DNA of 64,000 nucleotides from Chlorobium sp. (lineage in GTDB: Bacteria > Bacteroidota > Chlorobiia > Chlorobiales > Chlorobiaceae): assembly GCA_005862285.1 (NCBI GenBank), contig SZXW01000014.1, forward strand, positions 1-64,000, in the 5' to 3' direction. The translations under genes and the position numbers were made by a program. Below are positions 57,251 through 64,000 of the stretch, piece by piece. The notes below the pieces were generated by a model. It saw nothing but the letters and a program-made list of their open reading frames with translations, was not told the DNA's origin and made no database searches. Numbering within the stretch: the stretch's first letter is position 1; every line of letters begins with the position of its first letter.

Positions 57251-59215
57251 ATGAAACCACTTTCAATGATCATCAACGGAAAAGCCGTCGAGGCCGAACC
57301 CGGAATGTCCATTCTTGATGCCGCAAGGTCGGCAGATATTTTCATTCCGACGCTCTGTTTTGAAAAATCCCTTGAAATAACCGGAGCATGCTGGATATGC
57401 ATCGTTGAAATCAAGGGGAAGAACCGGTTTGTTCCGGCCTGCAGCACAAAAATTTCCGACGGCATGGTCATTGAAACGGACAATGACGAACTGAACGTGA
57501 TGAGGCGCCAGAACCTCGAACGTATCATAAGCAGGCACTGCGGCGACTGTCTGGGTCCATGTGAACGGTCATGCCCGGCAGGGTGCGACATTCCTGATTT
57601 CATTGCCGCCATAGCGCGCAACGATGACCGCGAAGCCCTGAGAATCATCAAGGAAACCATTCCTCTGCCGGGCATACTCGGAAGGATCTGCCCGGCTCCC
57701 TGCGAGGACGAGTGCAGAAGGCGTGGAATTGAAGATGCAGTTTCCATCTGTGCCCTGAAACGTTATGCTGCAGACAGCGAAATGCAGCGCCAGGAGCGCC
57801 TGCTACCGGAAATCGCTGCTGAAACCGGGAAAAAAATCGCCGTGATCGGTTCAGGGCCTGCAGGCCTGACGGCTGCCTATTTCCTCCGCTGCAAAGGCCA
57901 TGACGTGACGATTTTCGAAAAAGACAGCAAAGCCGGGGGAATGATGCGTTACGGCATACCCAGCTTTCGGCTTCCTGAACAGGTTATTGACAATGACTTA
58001 GCAGCCCTTGCTGATATGGGCGTCAATTTCCGTTTCGGCACCGCCTTCGGCAGGGACATAACGGCTGAAAACCTTAAAAGCGCCTTCGATGCGCTCTTTC
58101 TCGCCGTGGGAGCACAAAAGTCCGCTGTGATGGGCGTCGATGGTGAAGACCTGACAGACGTCATCAGCGGCATTGATTTTCTCCGGAATACAGCTTCCGG
58201 CATGACTCTGCAACCCGGTGAAAAGGTCGTAGTGACTGGCGGCGGCAATACGGCCATCGATGCAGCAAGAACCGCTCTGAGGCTCGGGGCATCGAACGTG
58301 ACCATTCTCTACCGTCGATCAAAAGAGGATATGCCGGCAAACAGGCATGAAATCGAAGAGGCCCTTGCTGAAGGAATTCTTCTTGTCGAACATGCAGCGC
58401 CTCTTGCGATAAATAATGAAACGAATAACCTTGCAATAACTGCCATCCGTATGAAGCCCGGCGAACCTGACGGCAGCGGTCGCCGCAGGCCGGTGCCGGT
58501 CGAGGGCTCCGAATTCACGTTGCAAGCCGGAACGCTCATCTCGGCAATCGGTCAGGAGGTCGATCCGGAAGCCGCTCGCAGCATCGGAACAGGAACAGCG
58601 GACGCAGGCAGGCTACAGGTAAACCCGCAAACCCTGCAATCTGAAATTCCATGGGTATTCGCCGGAGGGGACTGCGTTACAGGCGCCGATATCGCGATCC
58701 GGGCAATTGAGCAGGGAAAAAGGGCCGCACATTCCATCGATCTCTTTGTAAGCGGCAAAAGCGTTACCGCTCCGGCTGCCGATTTCAATTCATCCTATGG
58801 AGCGACTGGCGATATCCCGGAAACATTTTATACAGGAACTGCACCCTCGGCAAGAGTCCCGGTTCCCGAACATCCCGCTTCCGAACGGGTAAAAAGCTTC
58901 ATTGAAGTTTCATCCGGTTATACGCAGCAACTCGCCCGCGAGGAAGCGCTCAGGTGCCTCAAATGCCGCTGCACAGCTGTCGGCGAATGCAGGCTGCGTG
59001 ATCTTGCATCACGCTATCTTCCCACTTTCGCACCCGAACATCAGGAACATGATGGATTTTACAAGGCAGTGAACAGCGATATCTGCATGGAACGGGAAAA
59101 ATGTGTGGACTGCGGCATCTGTGTGCGCAGTATCGAACAGCTCGATGCGGAAACAGATATCGATTTTCCGTCGCTGATCGAATGCTGTCCTACCGGAGCG
59201 CTATCAAGGAGTTAA
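57251..59215 (+). CDS. Ferredoxin-fused GltD-type FAD oxidoreductase, 654 aa
   Basis: Multidomain electron-transfer protein. Residues 1-80 are a [2Fe-2S] ferredoxin fold with C36, C47, C50 and C64. Residues 95-170 contain further cysteine sets (C97, C100, C104, C108, C112 and C147, C151, C155) typical of NuoG/GltD-like clusters. An FAD site AVIGSGPAGLTAAYFLRCKG starts near residue 197, an NAD(P) site VTGGGNTAIDAARTALRLGA near 323, and a C-terminal cluster domain shows CVDCGICV near residue 620. The start at 57251 is taken because an upstream frame overlaps ispH. Exact substrates are unknown. It could deliver electrons to IspH. Confidence 0.85.
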   Translation: MKPLSMIINGKAVEAEPGMSILDAARSADIFIPTLCFEKSLEITGACWICIVEIKGKNRFVPACSTKISDGMVIETDNDELNVMRRQNLERIISRHCGDCLGPCERSCPAGCDIPDFIAAIARNDDREALRIIKETIPLPGILGRICPAPCEDECRRRGIEDAVSICALKRYAADSEMQRQERLLPEIAAETGKKIAVIGSGPAGLTAAYFLRCKGHDVTIFEKDSKAGGMMRYGIPSFRLPEQVIDNDLAALADMGVNFRFGTAFGRDITAENLKSAFDALFLAVGAQKSAVMGVDGEDLTDVISGIDFLRNTASGMTLQPGEKVVVTGGGNTAIDAARTALRLGASNVTILYRRSKEDMPANRHEIEEALAEGILLVEHAAPLAINNETNNLAITAIRMKPGEPDGSGRRRPVPVEGSEFTLQAGTLISAIGQEVDPEAARSIGTGTADAGRLQVNPQTLQSEIPWVFAGGDCVTGADIAIRAIEQGKRAAHSIDLFVSGKSVTAPAADFNSSYGATGDIPETFYTGTAPSARVPVPEHPASERVKSFIEVSSGYTQQLAREEALRCLKCRCTAVGECRLRDLASRYLPTFAPEHQEHDGFYKAVNSDICMEREKCVDCGICVRSIEQLDAETDIDFPSLIECCPTGALSRS

Positions 59216-59289
59216 ATAACCGTATAAACCTGTTCTTAAAAGCTTTTCGAACCCATCAGAAAATTCGGGAATGGACCGAAAGGCTGACT

Positions 59290-59571
59290 TCACTGCTTTT
59301 TTGAAGATTTCAGCAGTTCCAGAAGTGAAGAAAAGAGACCGGCAAAGAAATGAATCACGGCATTGAACGACTGTTCTATCCGCACGAAAGCTGCATGGAT
59401 ATCACCCCCGGTAAAATGCAGGTAAGCCGCATACAGCACCAGAATGGCCGCTATAAGAACGACGAGCCTTATCAATTTTTTCAGGGAAGAAAACAGTACC
59501 ATCACGGCAATGATGATGGCTATGACAAACAGCACAGGGTGACTGATCAGGTAGTTTATCGCTTGTTCCAT
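59290..59571 (-). CDS. Small membrane protein downstream of lpxB
   Basis: 93 residues from MEQAINYLISHPVLF. Two membrane stretches (VLFVIAIIIAVMVLFSSL and LIRLVVLIAAILVLYAAYLH) are followed by an amphipathic helix (FVRIEQSFNAVIHFFAGLFS) and a basic end. It starts 17 bases after lpxB and is read in the same direction, probably one transcript. Not recognised. Confidence 0.65.
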   Translation of the reverse strand: MEQAINYLISHPVLFVIAIIIAVMVLFSSLKKLIRLVVLIAAILVLYAAYLHFTGGDIHAAFVRIEQSFNAVIHFFAGLFSSLLELLKSSKKQ

Positions 59572-59587
59572 GTTAACTGCTCCATTT

Positions 59588-60730
59588 TCATAAATATTCC
59601 TGTAATATGCCGGCGATTTTCTGTGACGGGGAACTGCCGCCAAGCCTTGCCCTCGCTTCGAGCAACTCCCTTCGCATCTTTGCCGCAAGAACCGGATCAT
59701 CAAGAATCGCTGCGGCCTGCCTGAATATCTCCTCTCCGGTTGCGTTGTCCTGCAGAAGCTCCGGAACGAGCTGCTCACTGCTTACCAGACCTTTGGTCAC
59801 GATATTGGCAAGTGATATGTTGTTCAGTTTTACAAGCCGCCGGGCTATCTGGTAATTCAACCATCCGGTCCGGTATACGACAATCATCGGAGCGCCGAAA
59901 CAGAGACATTCGAGTGTCGCGGTGCCGGAAGTCACCAGCACAAGATCGCTGTATTGCATAACTTCGTATGCCGGACATTCGATGACGGAAAGTTCCGGAA
60001 ATTCCGAGAGTATCGAAAAACACTCGCCCGGCAGGGCAGGCGCCTTGCCGAGAAGAAACACTGTGCGGTAACGTCCGCCGAGAAGACGTGCCGCCTTCAG
60101 CATTTCCGGCAGAATAGAGACAAGTTCCTGCCTTCGGCTTCCCGGGAGAAGACCGATCAATTTTATGCCGGGTTCAATGTCATGTTTTTTTGCAAAAACT
60201 TCGGCTGATGGAAAAGTGTGTGCGGCAAGTTCTTCGACAACCGGATGGCCGACAAATTCAGCCTGGATCTGATGCTTCCGGTAAAAATCCACCTCGAAGT
60301 CGAAGATAACGAGCATCCGGTCGATATAACGGCGAATAGCCTTGACACGCCCCTCTTTCCAGGCCCATACCTGCGGAGAAACATAATAGATAACCGGAAT
60401 TCCCTGCTCATGGAAAAATTTTGCCATCATCAGGTTCAAGCCCGGATAATCCACCAGAAAAGCCGCTGATGGCTTTTCACGTCTGACCGCTCTTTTAAGA
60501 TCGCGTATCACTCTCCTCAGAAAGCCCGCATGTTTGAGGACATCGACAAAACCCATGATACTCATCTGGCGGGTATCGTACATCAGCTCCGTACCAAGAG
60601 AACGCAGTCTTTCACCTCCTATGCCGAAAACCTTTATGTCGGGCCTCGCTTTCAGCAATTCAGAAACGGCGCCGGCGGCGTGCATATCCCCGGAAACCTC
60701 TCCAGCCAGAACGAAAAGCTTCTTTGACAT
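59588..60730 (-). CDS. lpxB: Lipid-A-disaccharide synthase
   Basis: Joins UDP-diacylglucosamine with lipid X to form the lipid A disaccharide. The 380-residue GT-B protein starts KKLFVLAGEVSGDMHAAGAV, then PGLNLMMAKFFHEQGIPVIY, YYVSPQVWAWKEGRVKAIRR, GLLPGSRRQELVSILPEMLK, and VTSGTATLECLCFGAPMIVV. Leftward, divergent from the phosphohexomutase gene at 60840. Confidence 0.95.
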   Translation of the reverse strand: MSKKLFVLAGEVSGDMHAAGAVSELLKARPDIKVFGIGGERLRSLGTELMYDTRQMSIMGFVDVLKHAGFLRRVIRDLKRAVRREKPSAAFLVDYPGLNLMMAKFFHEQGIPVIYYVSPQVWAWKEGRVKAIRRYIDRMLVIFDFEVDFYRKHQIQAEFVGHPVVEELAAHTFPSAEVFAKKHDIEPGIKLIGLLPGSRRQELVSILPEMLKAARLLGGRYRTVFLLGKAPALPGECFSILSEFPELSVIECPAYEVMQYSDLVLVTSGTATLECLCFGAPMIVVYRTGWLNYQIARRLVKLNNISLANIVTKGLVSSEQLVPELLQDNATGEEIFRQAAAILDDPVLAAKMRRELLEARARLGGSSPSQKIAGILQEYL

Positions 60731-60839
60731 CTATCGAGTGAAATAATTTGACGAACGACAGGGAAACTGTATTTTTGGGTTTGTCAGTATATTCAAGCTT
60801 ACCGAAGGTAAGTTTTCATTATATCAAAATCACCATAGA

Positions 60840-62222
60840 ATGCAAGTTAAATTCGGTACTGATGGATGGCGTGCAATTATTGCAAAGGATTATACATTCG
60901 ATAACCTGAAACTTGCAGCCCTGGCATCGGCCCGGTACTTTCTGTGTCATCCCGACAGCGAAAATGGCGTCTGTATCGGTTACGACACCCGTTTCATGTC
61001 GAAAGAATTTGCTGAATTTACCGCTGAAGTACTCTCATCACAGGGATTGAAAGTTTTTCTTTCCGACAGTTTTGTTTCAACACCCGCTGTTTCCCTGTTT
61101 ACAAAAGCGAAACAGCTTGCAGGCGGCATCGTCATTACAGCATCCCATAACCCGGCCATTTACAACGGCTTCAAAATAAAGGCATCCTATGGCGGACCGG
61201 CCCATCCGGAGGTTATCGCTGAAATTGAAAAAAACCTTCCGCTTGTGGACCCTGGAACGGTAATTACCACAGACAGGAAGCTCATCGAGCTGGTGGATAT
61301 GAAAGCTTTTTATTTGAATTATCTGAAAAGCAGGATAAATCTCCAGCTGATCAGTGAATCTCAGATAAAAATCGCCCACAATGCCATGTTCGGTGCGGGG
61401 CAGGACCTCATCACGAAGCTCTTCGACGAATCGATGGTGAACTGCTACCACTGCTCGATAAATCCCGGATTTGGCGGCATCAATCCTGAACCGATGCCCC
61501 AGTATATCGAAGAGTTCGTTGAATTCTTCAAGGAAGTTGAAACCGATGTCGCAATCATAAACGACGGTGATGCCGACAGGATAGGCATGCTTGACGAACA
61601 AGGCAGATTCGTGGATTCACATAAATTGTTCGCCATCATTCTCAAGGATCTCGTCGAGCACCAGCAGAAGAGAGGCGAAGTGGCAAAAACATTCGCACTT
61701 ACCGATATCATCGACAAAATCTGCCGGAAAAACAACCTCACCATGCATGAACTTCCGGTCGGCTTCAAGTATGTGAGCCGACTCATGACCACCAACGATA
61801 TCCTCATGGGTGGTGAAGAATCGGGCGGCATCGGCATTACTTCTTTCCTTCCAGAACGCGACGGCGTCTATACCGGCCTACTGATTCTCGAAATGATGAC
61901 CCGGCGGCAGAAAACCCTGTCACAGCTTATCGAAGAGCTTTACGATGAGTATGGCTTCTTCTGCTACAACAGGCTCGATCTGCACGTCAGCGACGAAAGG
62001 AAAAAGGCAATCATCGACCGAGCTGCCGGAGGAAACCTTGAAACAATCGCCGGATACAATGTACAGGGCTTCAATAATCTTGACGGTTACAAATATCATT
62101 TCGAGGGCGGCTGGATGCTGATCCGGCCATCCGGAACGGAACCGATACTGCGGTTGTATTGCGAAGCGGATTCCCAGGAAAAAGTTGACAAGGTACTTGC
62201 GTTTGCATCAAAACTCGCCTGA
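60840..62222 (+). CDS. Phosphoglucomutase/phosphomannomutase family protein
   Basis: Alpha-D-phosphohexomutase superfamily, 460 residues. It starts MQVKFGTDGWRAIIAKDYTF. The active-site phosphoserine is in VITASHNPAIYNGFK, the metal-binding loop in INDGDADRIGMLD, the sugar-binding loop in GGEESGGIGI, and the phosphate-binding loop in IRPSGTEPILRLY. Whether it uses glucose, mannose or glucosamine phosphate is not decided. A terminator-like hairpin follows. Confidence 0.93.
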   Translation: MQVKFGTDGWRAIIAKDYTFDNLKLAALASARYFLCHPDSENGVCIGYDTRFMSKEFAEFTAEVLSSQGLKVFLSDSFVSTPAVSLFTKAKQLAGGIVITASHNPAIYNGFKIKASYGGPAHPEVIAEIEKNLPLVDPGTVITTDRKLIELVDMKAFYLNYLKSRINLQLISESQIKIAHNAMFGAGQDLITKLFDESMVNCYHCSINPGFGGINPEPMPQYIEEFVEFFKEVETDVAIINDGDADRIGMLDEQGRFVDSHKLFAIILKDLVEHQQKRGEVAKTFALTDIIDKICRKNNLTMHELPVGFKYVSRLMTTNDILMGGEESGGIGITSFLPERDGVYTGLLILEMMTRRQKTLSQLIEELYDEYGFFCYNRLDLHVSDERKKAIIDRAAGGNLETIAGYNVQGFNNLDGYKYHFEGGWMLIRPSGTEPILRLYCEADSQEKVDKVLAFASKLA

Positions 62223-62558
62223 TCATAGCGTTATCCGGAGATTTGCCTTATGATTTCCCGAGGCAAAGCCTTTTTTCAGGAAGCTGGTAACATGAATTAA
62301 TCATTGGACTTAACATACATCAAGAAAATTAACTGAATCAAAGAGCAAGATTTTATCATGTTTGTCGTCATATAAAGGTCTGGGTGAAGTGCACGGGGAA
62401 GCGTATTCCTGTTCTTGACACACACTACGATAGAATCCATGAAAACCAGACGGAATGAAAGAATACAGAAGGATTGCAAGTGCCAGTAAATGATATCGAC
62501 GATCGTGTAAAAAAATTCAGGAACGGTGACTTTATCAGCACATCAAGTAAGTGCCCTG
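62223..62558. other. Interval between phosphohexomutase and sigma-factor genes
   Basis: 336 bases. TTTGCCT (62242-62248) and AGGCAAA (62261-62267) followed by GCCTTTTTT make a likely terminator for the gene upstream. The rest is AT-rich without a supported gene and should hold the sigma-factor promoter; a TTGACA hexamer occurs at 62415, but no -10 hexamer at proper spacing is clear. Confidence 0.5.
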
Positions 62559-63134
62559 ATGGGCAACAATAAGGGCATTGCAAAATCGGGTATGACCTCA
62601 CAGGAAGAATTGTTCAGGAATCTTGTTATCGAACACCAGGAAATGGTGATCAATACCTGTTACCGTTTTGTTTTCAACCGTGAAGATGCCGAAGATCTCG
62701 CCCAGGAAGTATTTGTTGAAGTTTTCCGTTCTCTTGACCGATTCAGGGAAGAGGCGAAAATGTCAACATGGATTTACAGAATAGCCGTCAGCAAGTCACT
62801 TGATCACCTGCGGCGAATGAAAAGAAAAAAAAGGTTCGGTTCATTGAAAAGATTGATCGGTTCTGAGGATCCCGGTGAAGATATCGCGGCTTCTTTGTCT
62901 GATACGCCCGCTGAAACGTACGTTGGACAGGAAAGGATGAAAATTCTGCAGGATGCTCTCGATACCCTGCCTGACAGCCAGAAAACGGCCTTTCTGCTCA
63001 GTAAACAGGAAGGATTCAGCAACCAGGAAATTGCCGATATACTTAAAACATCCGTATCAGCAGTCGAATCACTGGTCCACAGAGCTAAAAAGAATCTTCA
63101 CGATAAACTTTATGCTTACTATGCAAATAACTGA
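62559..63134 (+). CDS. ECF-type RNA polymerase sigma factor
   Basis: Sigma-70 family factor of the extracytoplasmic-function type. Region 2 is seen in [20 protein letters not shown] and [20 protein letters not shown], region 4 in [20 protein letters not shown] and [20 protein letters not shown]. Start is uncertain: ATGs at 62559 and 62592 or a GTG at 62526 are in frame; the core homology begins near residue 15 from 62559. It forms a unit with the membrane anti-sigma-like gene at 63198 and the Spy-like gene at 63713. Confidence 0.88.
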   Translation: MGNNKGIAKSGMTSQEELFRNLVIEHQEMVINTCYRFVFNREDAEDLAQEVFVEVFRSLDRFREEAKMSTWIYRIAVSKSLDHLRRMKRKKRFGSLKRLIGSEDPGEDIAASLSDTPAETYVGQERMKILQDALDTLPDSQKTAFLLSKQEGFSNQEIADILKTSVSAVESLVHRAKKNLHDKLYAYYANN

Positions 63135-63197
63135 TTTTTATCCAGGCACAAAAGTTTTTCCAAAACCTGTCGTCAAATGTATAAACGGGAGTCAACG

Positions 63198-63587
63198 ATG
63201 AAAAAGAGTAACGTAAACATTGAGACCGAGATCGACAGGACGTTGAACCTGCTTGATGAAATGAAACCACTTGAGGTAAATCACTTTTTCAGGGTCAGGC
63301 TGATGCAAAGGATAGAACAGGAATCTGAACAGCGTTCAAACAAACTTGCCATCGGCCGGGGGGTGGGCAAGATCGATTTAAGATTTGCTTTCATGGCCTT
63401 GCTCATAATCATCAATGTAGCTTCTGCCATTGTCTCACTCATACATACCGACAGCCCAGTAAGGGCAGGTATCAGTGAAATGCTCGACTCTCAGGGTTAT
63501 GATTATGCAAGACCTGCATATGCCTATTATGACCCGACCGGAACGTTTCCGTCAGATGCGGAAACAAACAGCAACAAGAATCCCTGA
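63198..63587 (+). CDS. Putative anti-sigma factor, single-pass membrane protein
   Basis: 129 residues. A cytoplasmic N-terminal helical part (DRTLNLLDEMKPLEVNHFFR) is followed by one membrane segment (FAFMALLIIINVASAIVSLI) and a short periplasmic tail rich in Tyr and Pro (YARPAYAYYDPTG). No zinc-binding HxxxCxxC motif is present. Position right after an ECF sigma gene supports an anti-sigma role; sequence alone does not. The start at 63198 (MKKSN) is preferred. Confidence 0.65.
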   Translation: MKKSNVNIETEIDRTLNLLDEMKPLEVNHFFRVRLMQRIEQESEQRSNKLAIGRGVGKIDLRFAFMALLIIINVASAIVSLIHTDSPVRAGISEMLDSQGYDYARPAYAYYDPTGTFPSDAETNSNKNP

Positions 63588-63712
63588 GCCCAGCGAATGA
63601 TTTTCACAAAAAAATGATCGAATAAACACTTTTTAACGATACACAAGTTTCGAATCCCCGGAGCTTTCAATACACCATGTATTAAAACCTGGGTAACCTG
63701 ACCGGTAAAAAC

Positions 63713-64000
63713 ATGAATTTGCTGACCTCAAAAAAATTCGTAACAACAGCTCTCATTCTTCTTGTCCTGCTCAATGTCACACTTCTTGGCGTTCTCTGGT
63801 GGCAGAACATGGTTAAAAGCGAATACCAGCACGTTACCATAACACGGCAGATAAACCGCCAGCTTTCTTTGTCAGGTCCGCTTGCTTTAAGTGAATCGCA
63901 ATCAGCCAGTTTCCAGAAATTGCGCAAGGAGCACTTTGAAAAAGTTCTTCCTGAAATAGAGGCGATCAACGGGCAGAAAAAAATTATCATTGAAGAATCA
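63713..64000 (+). CDS. Spy/CpxP-like periplasmic protein, truncated by window end
   Basis: Open frame of 96 codons running off the window. It begins MNLLTSKKFVTTALILLVLL, a signal anchor or signal peptide, and continues with LSLSGPLALSESQSASFQKL and RKEHFEKVLPEIEAINGQKK, the helical LxLSxxQxxxFxxLRxxHF style of Spy/CpxP/ZraP chaperones and metal-resistance proteins. Third gene of the sigma/anti-sigma unit, a common place for such a stress sensor. Confidence 0.6.
   Translation, partial: MNLLTSKKFVTTALILLVLLNVTLLGVLWWQNMVKSEYQHVTITRQINRQLSLSGPLALSESQSASFQKLRKEHFEKVLPEIEAINGQKKIIIEES

Noticed and set aside
62415-62420. TTGACA hexamer upstream of the sigma gene as a promoter
   Set aside because: No TATAAT-like hexamer lies at 16-18 bases; the TAGAAT nearby is only 10 bases away.

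Overview
The window looks like chromosome of a green sulfur bacterium (phylum Chlorobiota; Chlorobium, Chlorobaculum, Pelodictyon or Prosthecochloris). The strongest markers are a compact petC-petB pair (Rieske protein plus a one-piece cytochrome b with an Ala/Pro/Lys-rich N-terminus) behind a carotenoid hydratase crtC, a second pigment gene of the CruA/CruP lycopene cyclase type, menaquinone methylation (menG) without ubiquinone genes, and an NfnAB-type ferredoxin/NAD(P)H oxidoreductase. Base composition is even, by eye near 48% GC. I see no prophage, insertion sequence, CRISPR array or rRNA operon; there is one tRNA (Phe).

Layout. 1-6.7 kb: nth, an unknown gene, pabBC and ppx leftward, then a lipid-alcohol (phytol/dolichol-type) kinase and tsaC rightward. 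6.66-7.16 kb: a composite repeat. 7.2-12 kb: a leftward run hisH-hisA-scpB-rluB-HhH/outer-membrane protein. 12.2-14.6 kb: nfnAB. 14.7-19.2 kb: a nickel block: nikR, a predicted outer-membrane channel, and nikMN (fused), nikQ and nikO, with matching dyads upstream of the channel gene and of nikMN. 19.3-23.1 kb: DUF1499, a NYN/S1 protein, a second composite repeat, and a ferrochelatase-like gene with a membrane-fusion protein. 23.2-29.8 kb: hisI-menG rightward against a leftward run lolD-like, cruA-like, ligA, LOG, vanZ. 30.1-31.1 kb: a CxxCxxCC cysteine-cluster protein followed at once by a secreted peptide with lysine at every sixth residue. 31.4-38.1 kb: modD, an SDR, a YqjD/YqjE-like envelope trio and a 1168-residue GH13 protein. 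38.2-43.2 kb (leftward): gltX, tRNA-Phe, crtC, petC, petB. 43.4-64 kb: housekeeping (ftsH, HU, apt, mtaB, rodA, era, rpsA, cmk, ychF, murI, ispH, lpxB, a phosphohexomutase) and an ECF sigma / anti-sigma / Spy-like unit cut by the window end.

How genes work together: the nickel block forms a complete candidate route (outer-membrane channel, inner-membrane ECF transporter, NikR control). nfnAB and the ferredoxin-flavoprotein beside ispH would distribute low-potential electrons from photosynthesis. crtC and the cruA-like gene act on carotenoid end groups, while petCB carries menaquinol oxidation.

The most unusual items are the cysteine-cluster/lysine-hexad peptide pair, the composite heptamer-palindrome repeats (two complete and one partial copy) that abut gene ends, the two NikR-like dyads with a non-TonB outer-membrane protein, and a decayed TauE/SafE-type half-permease between ftsH and HU.
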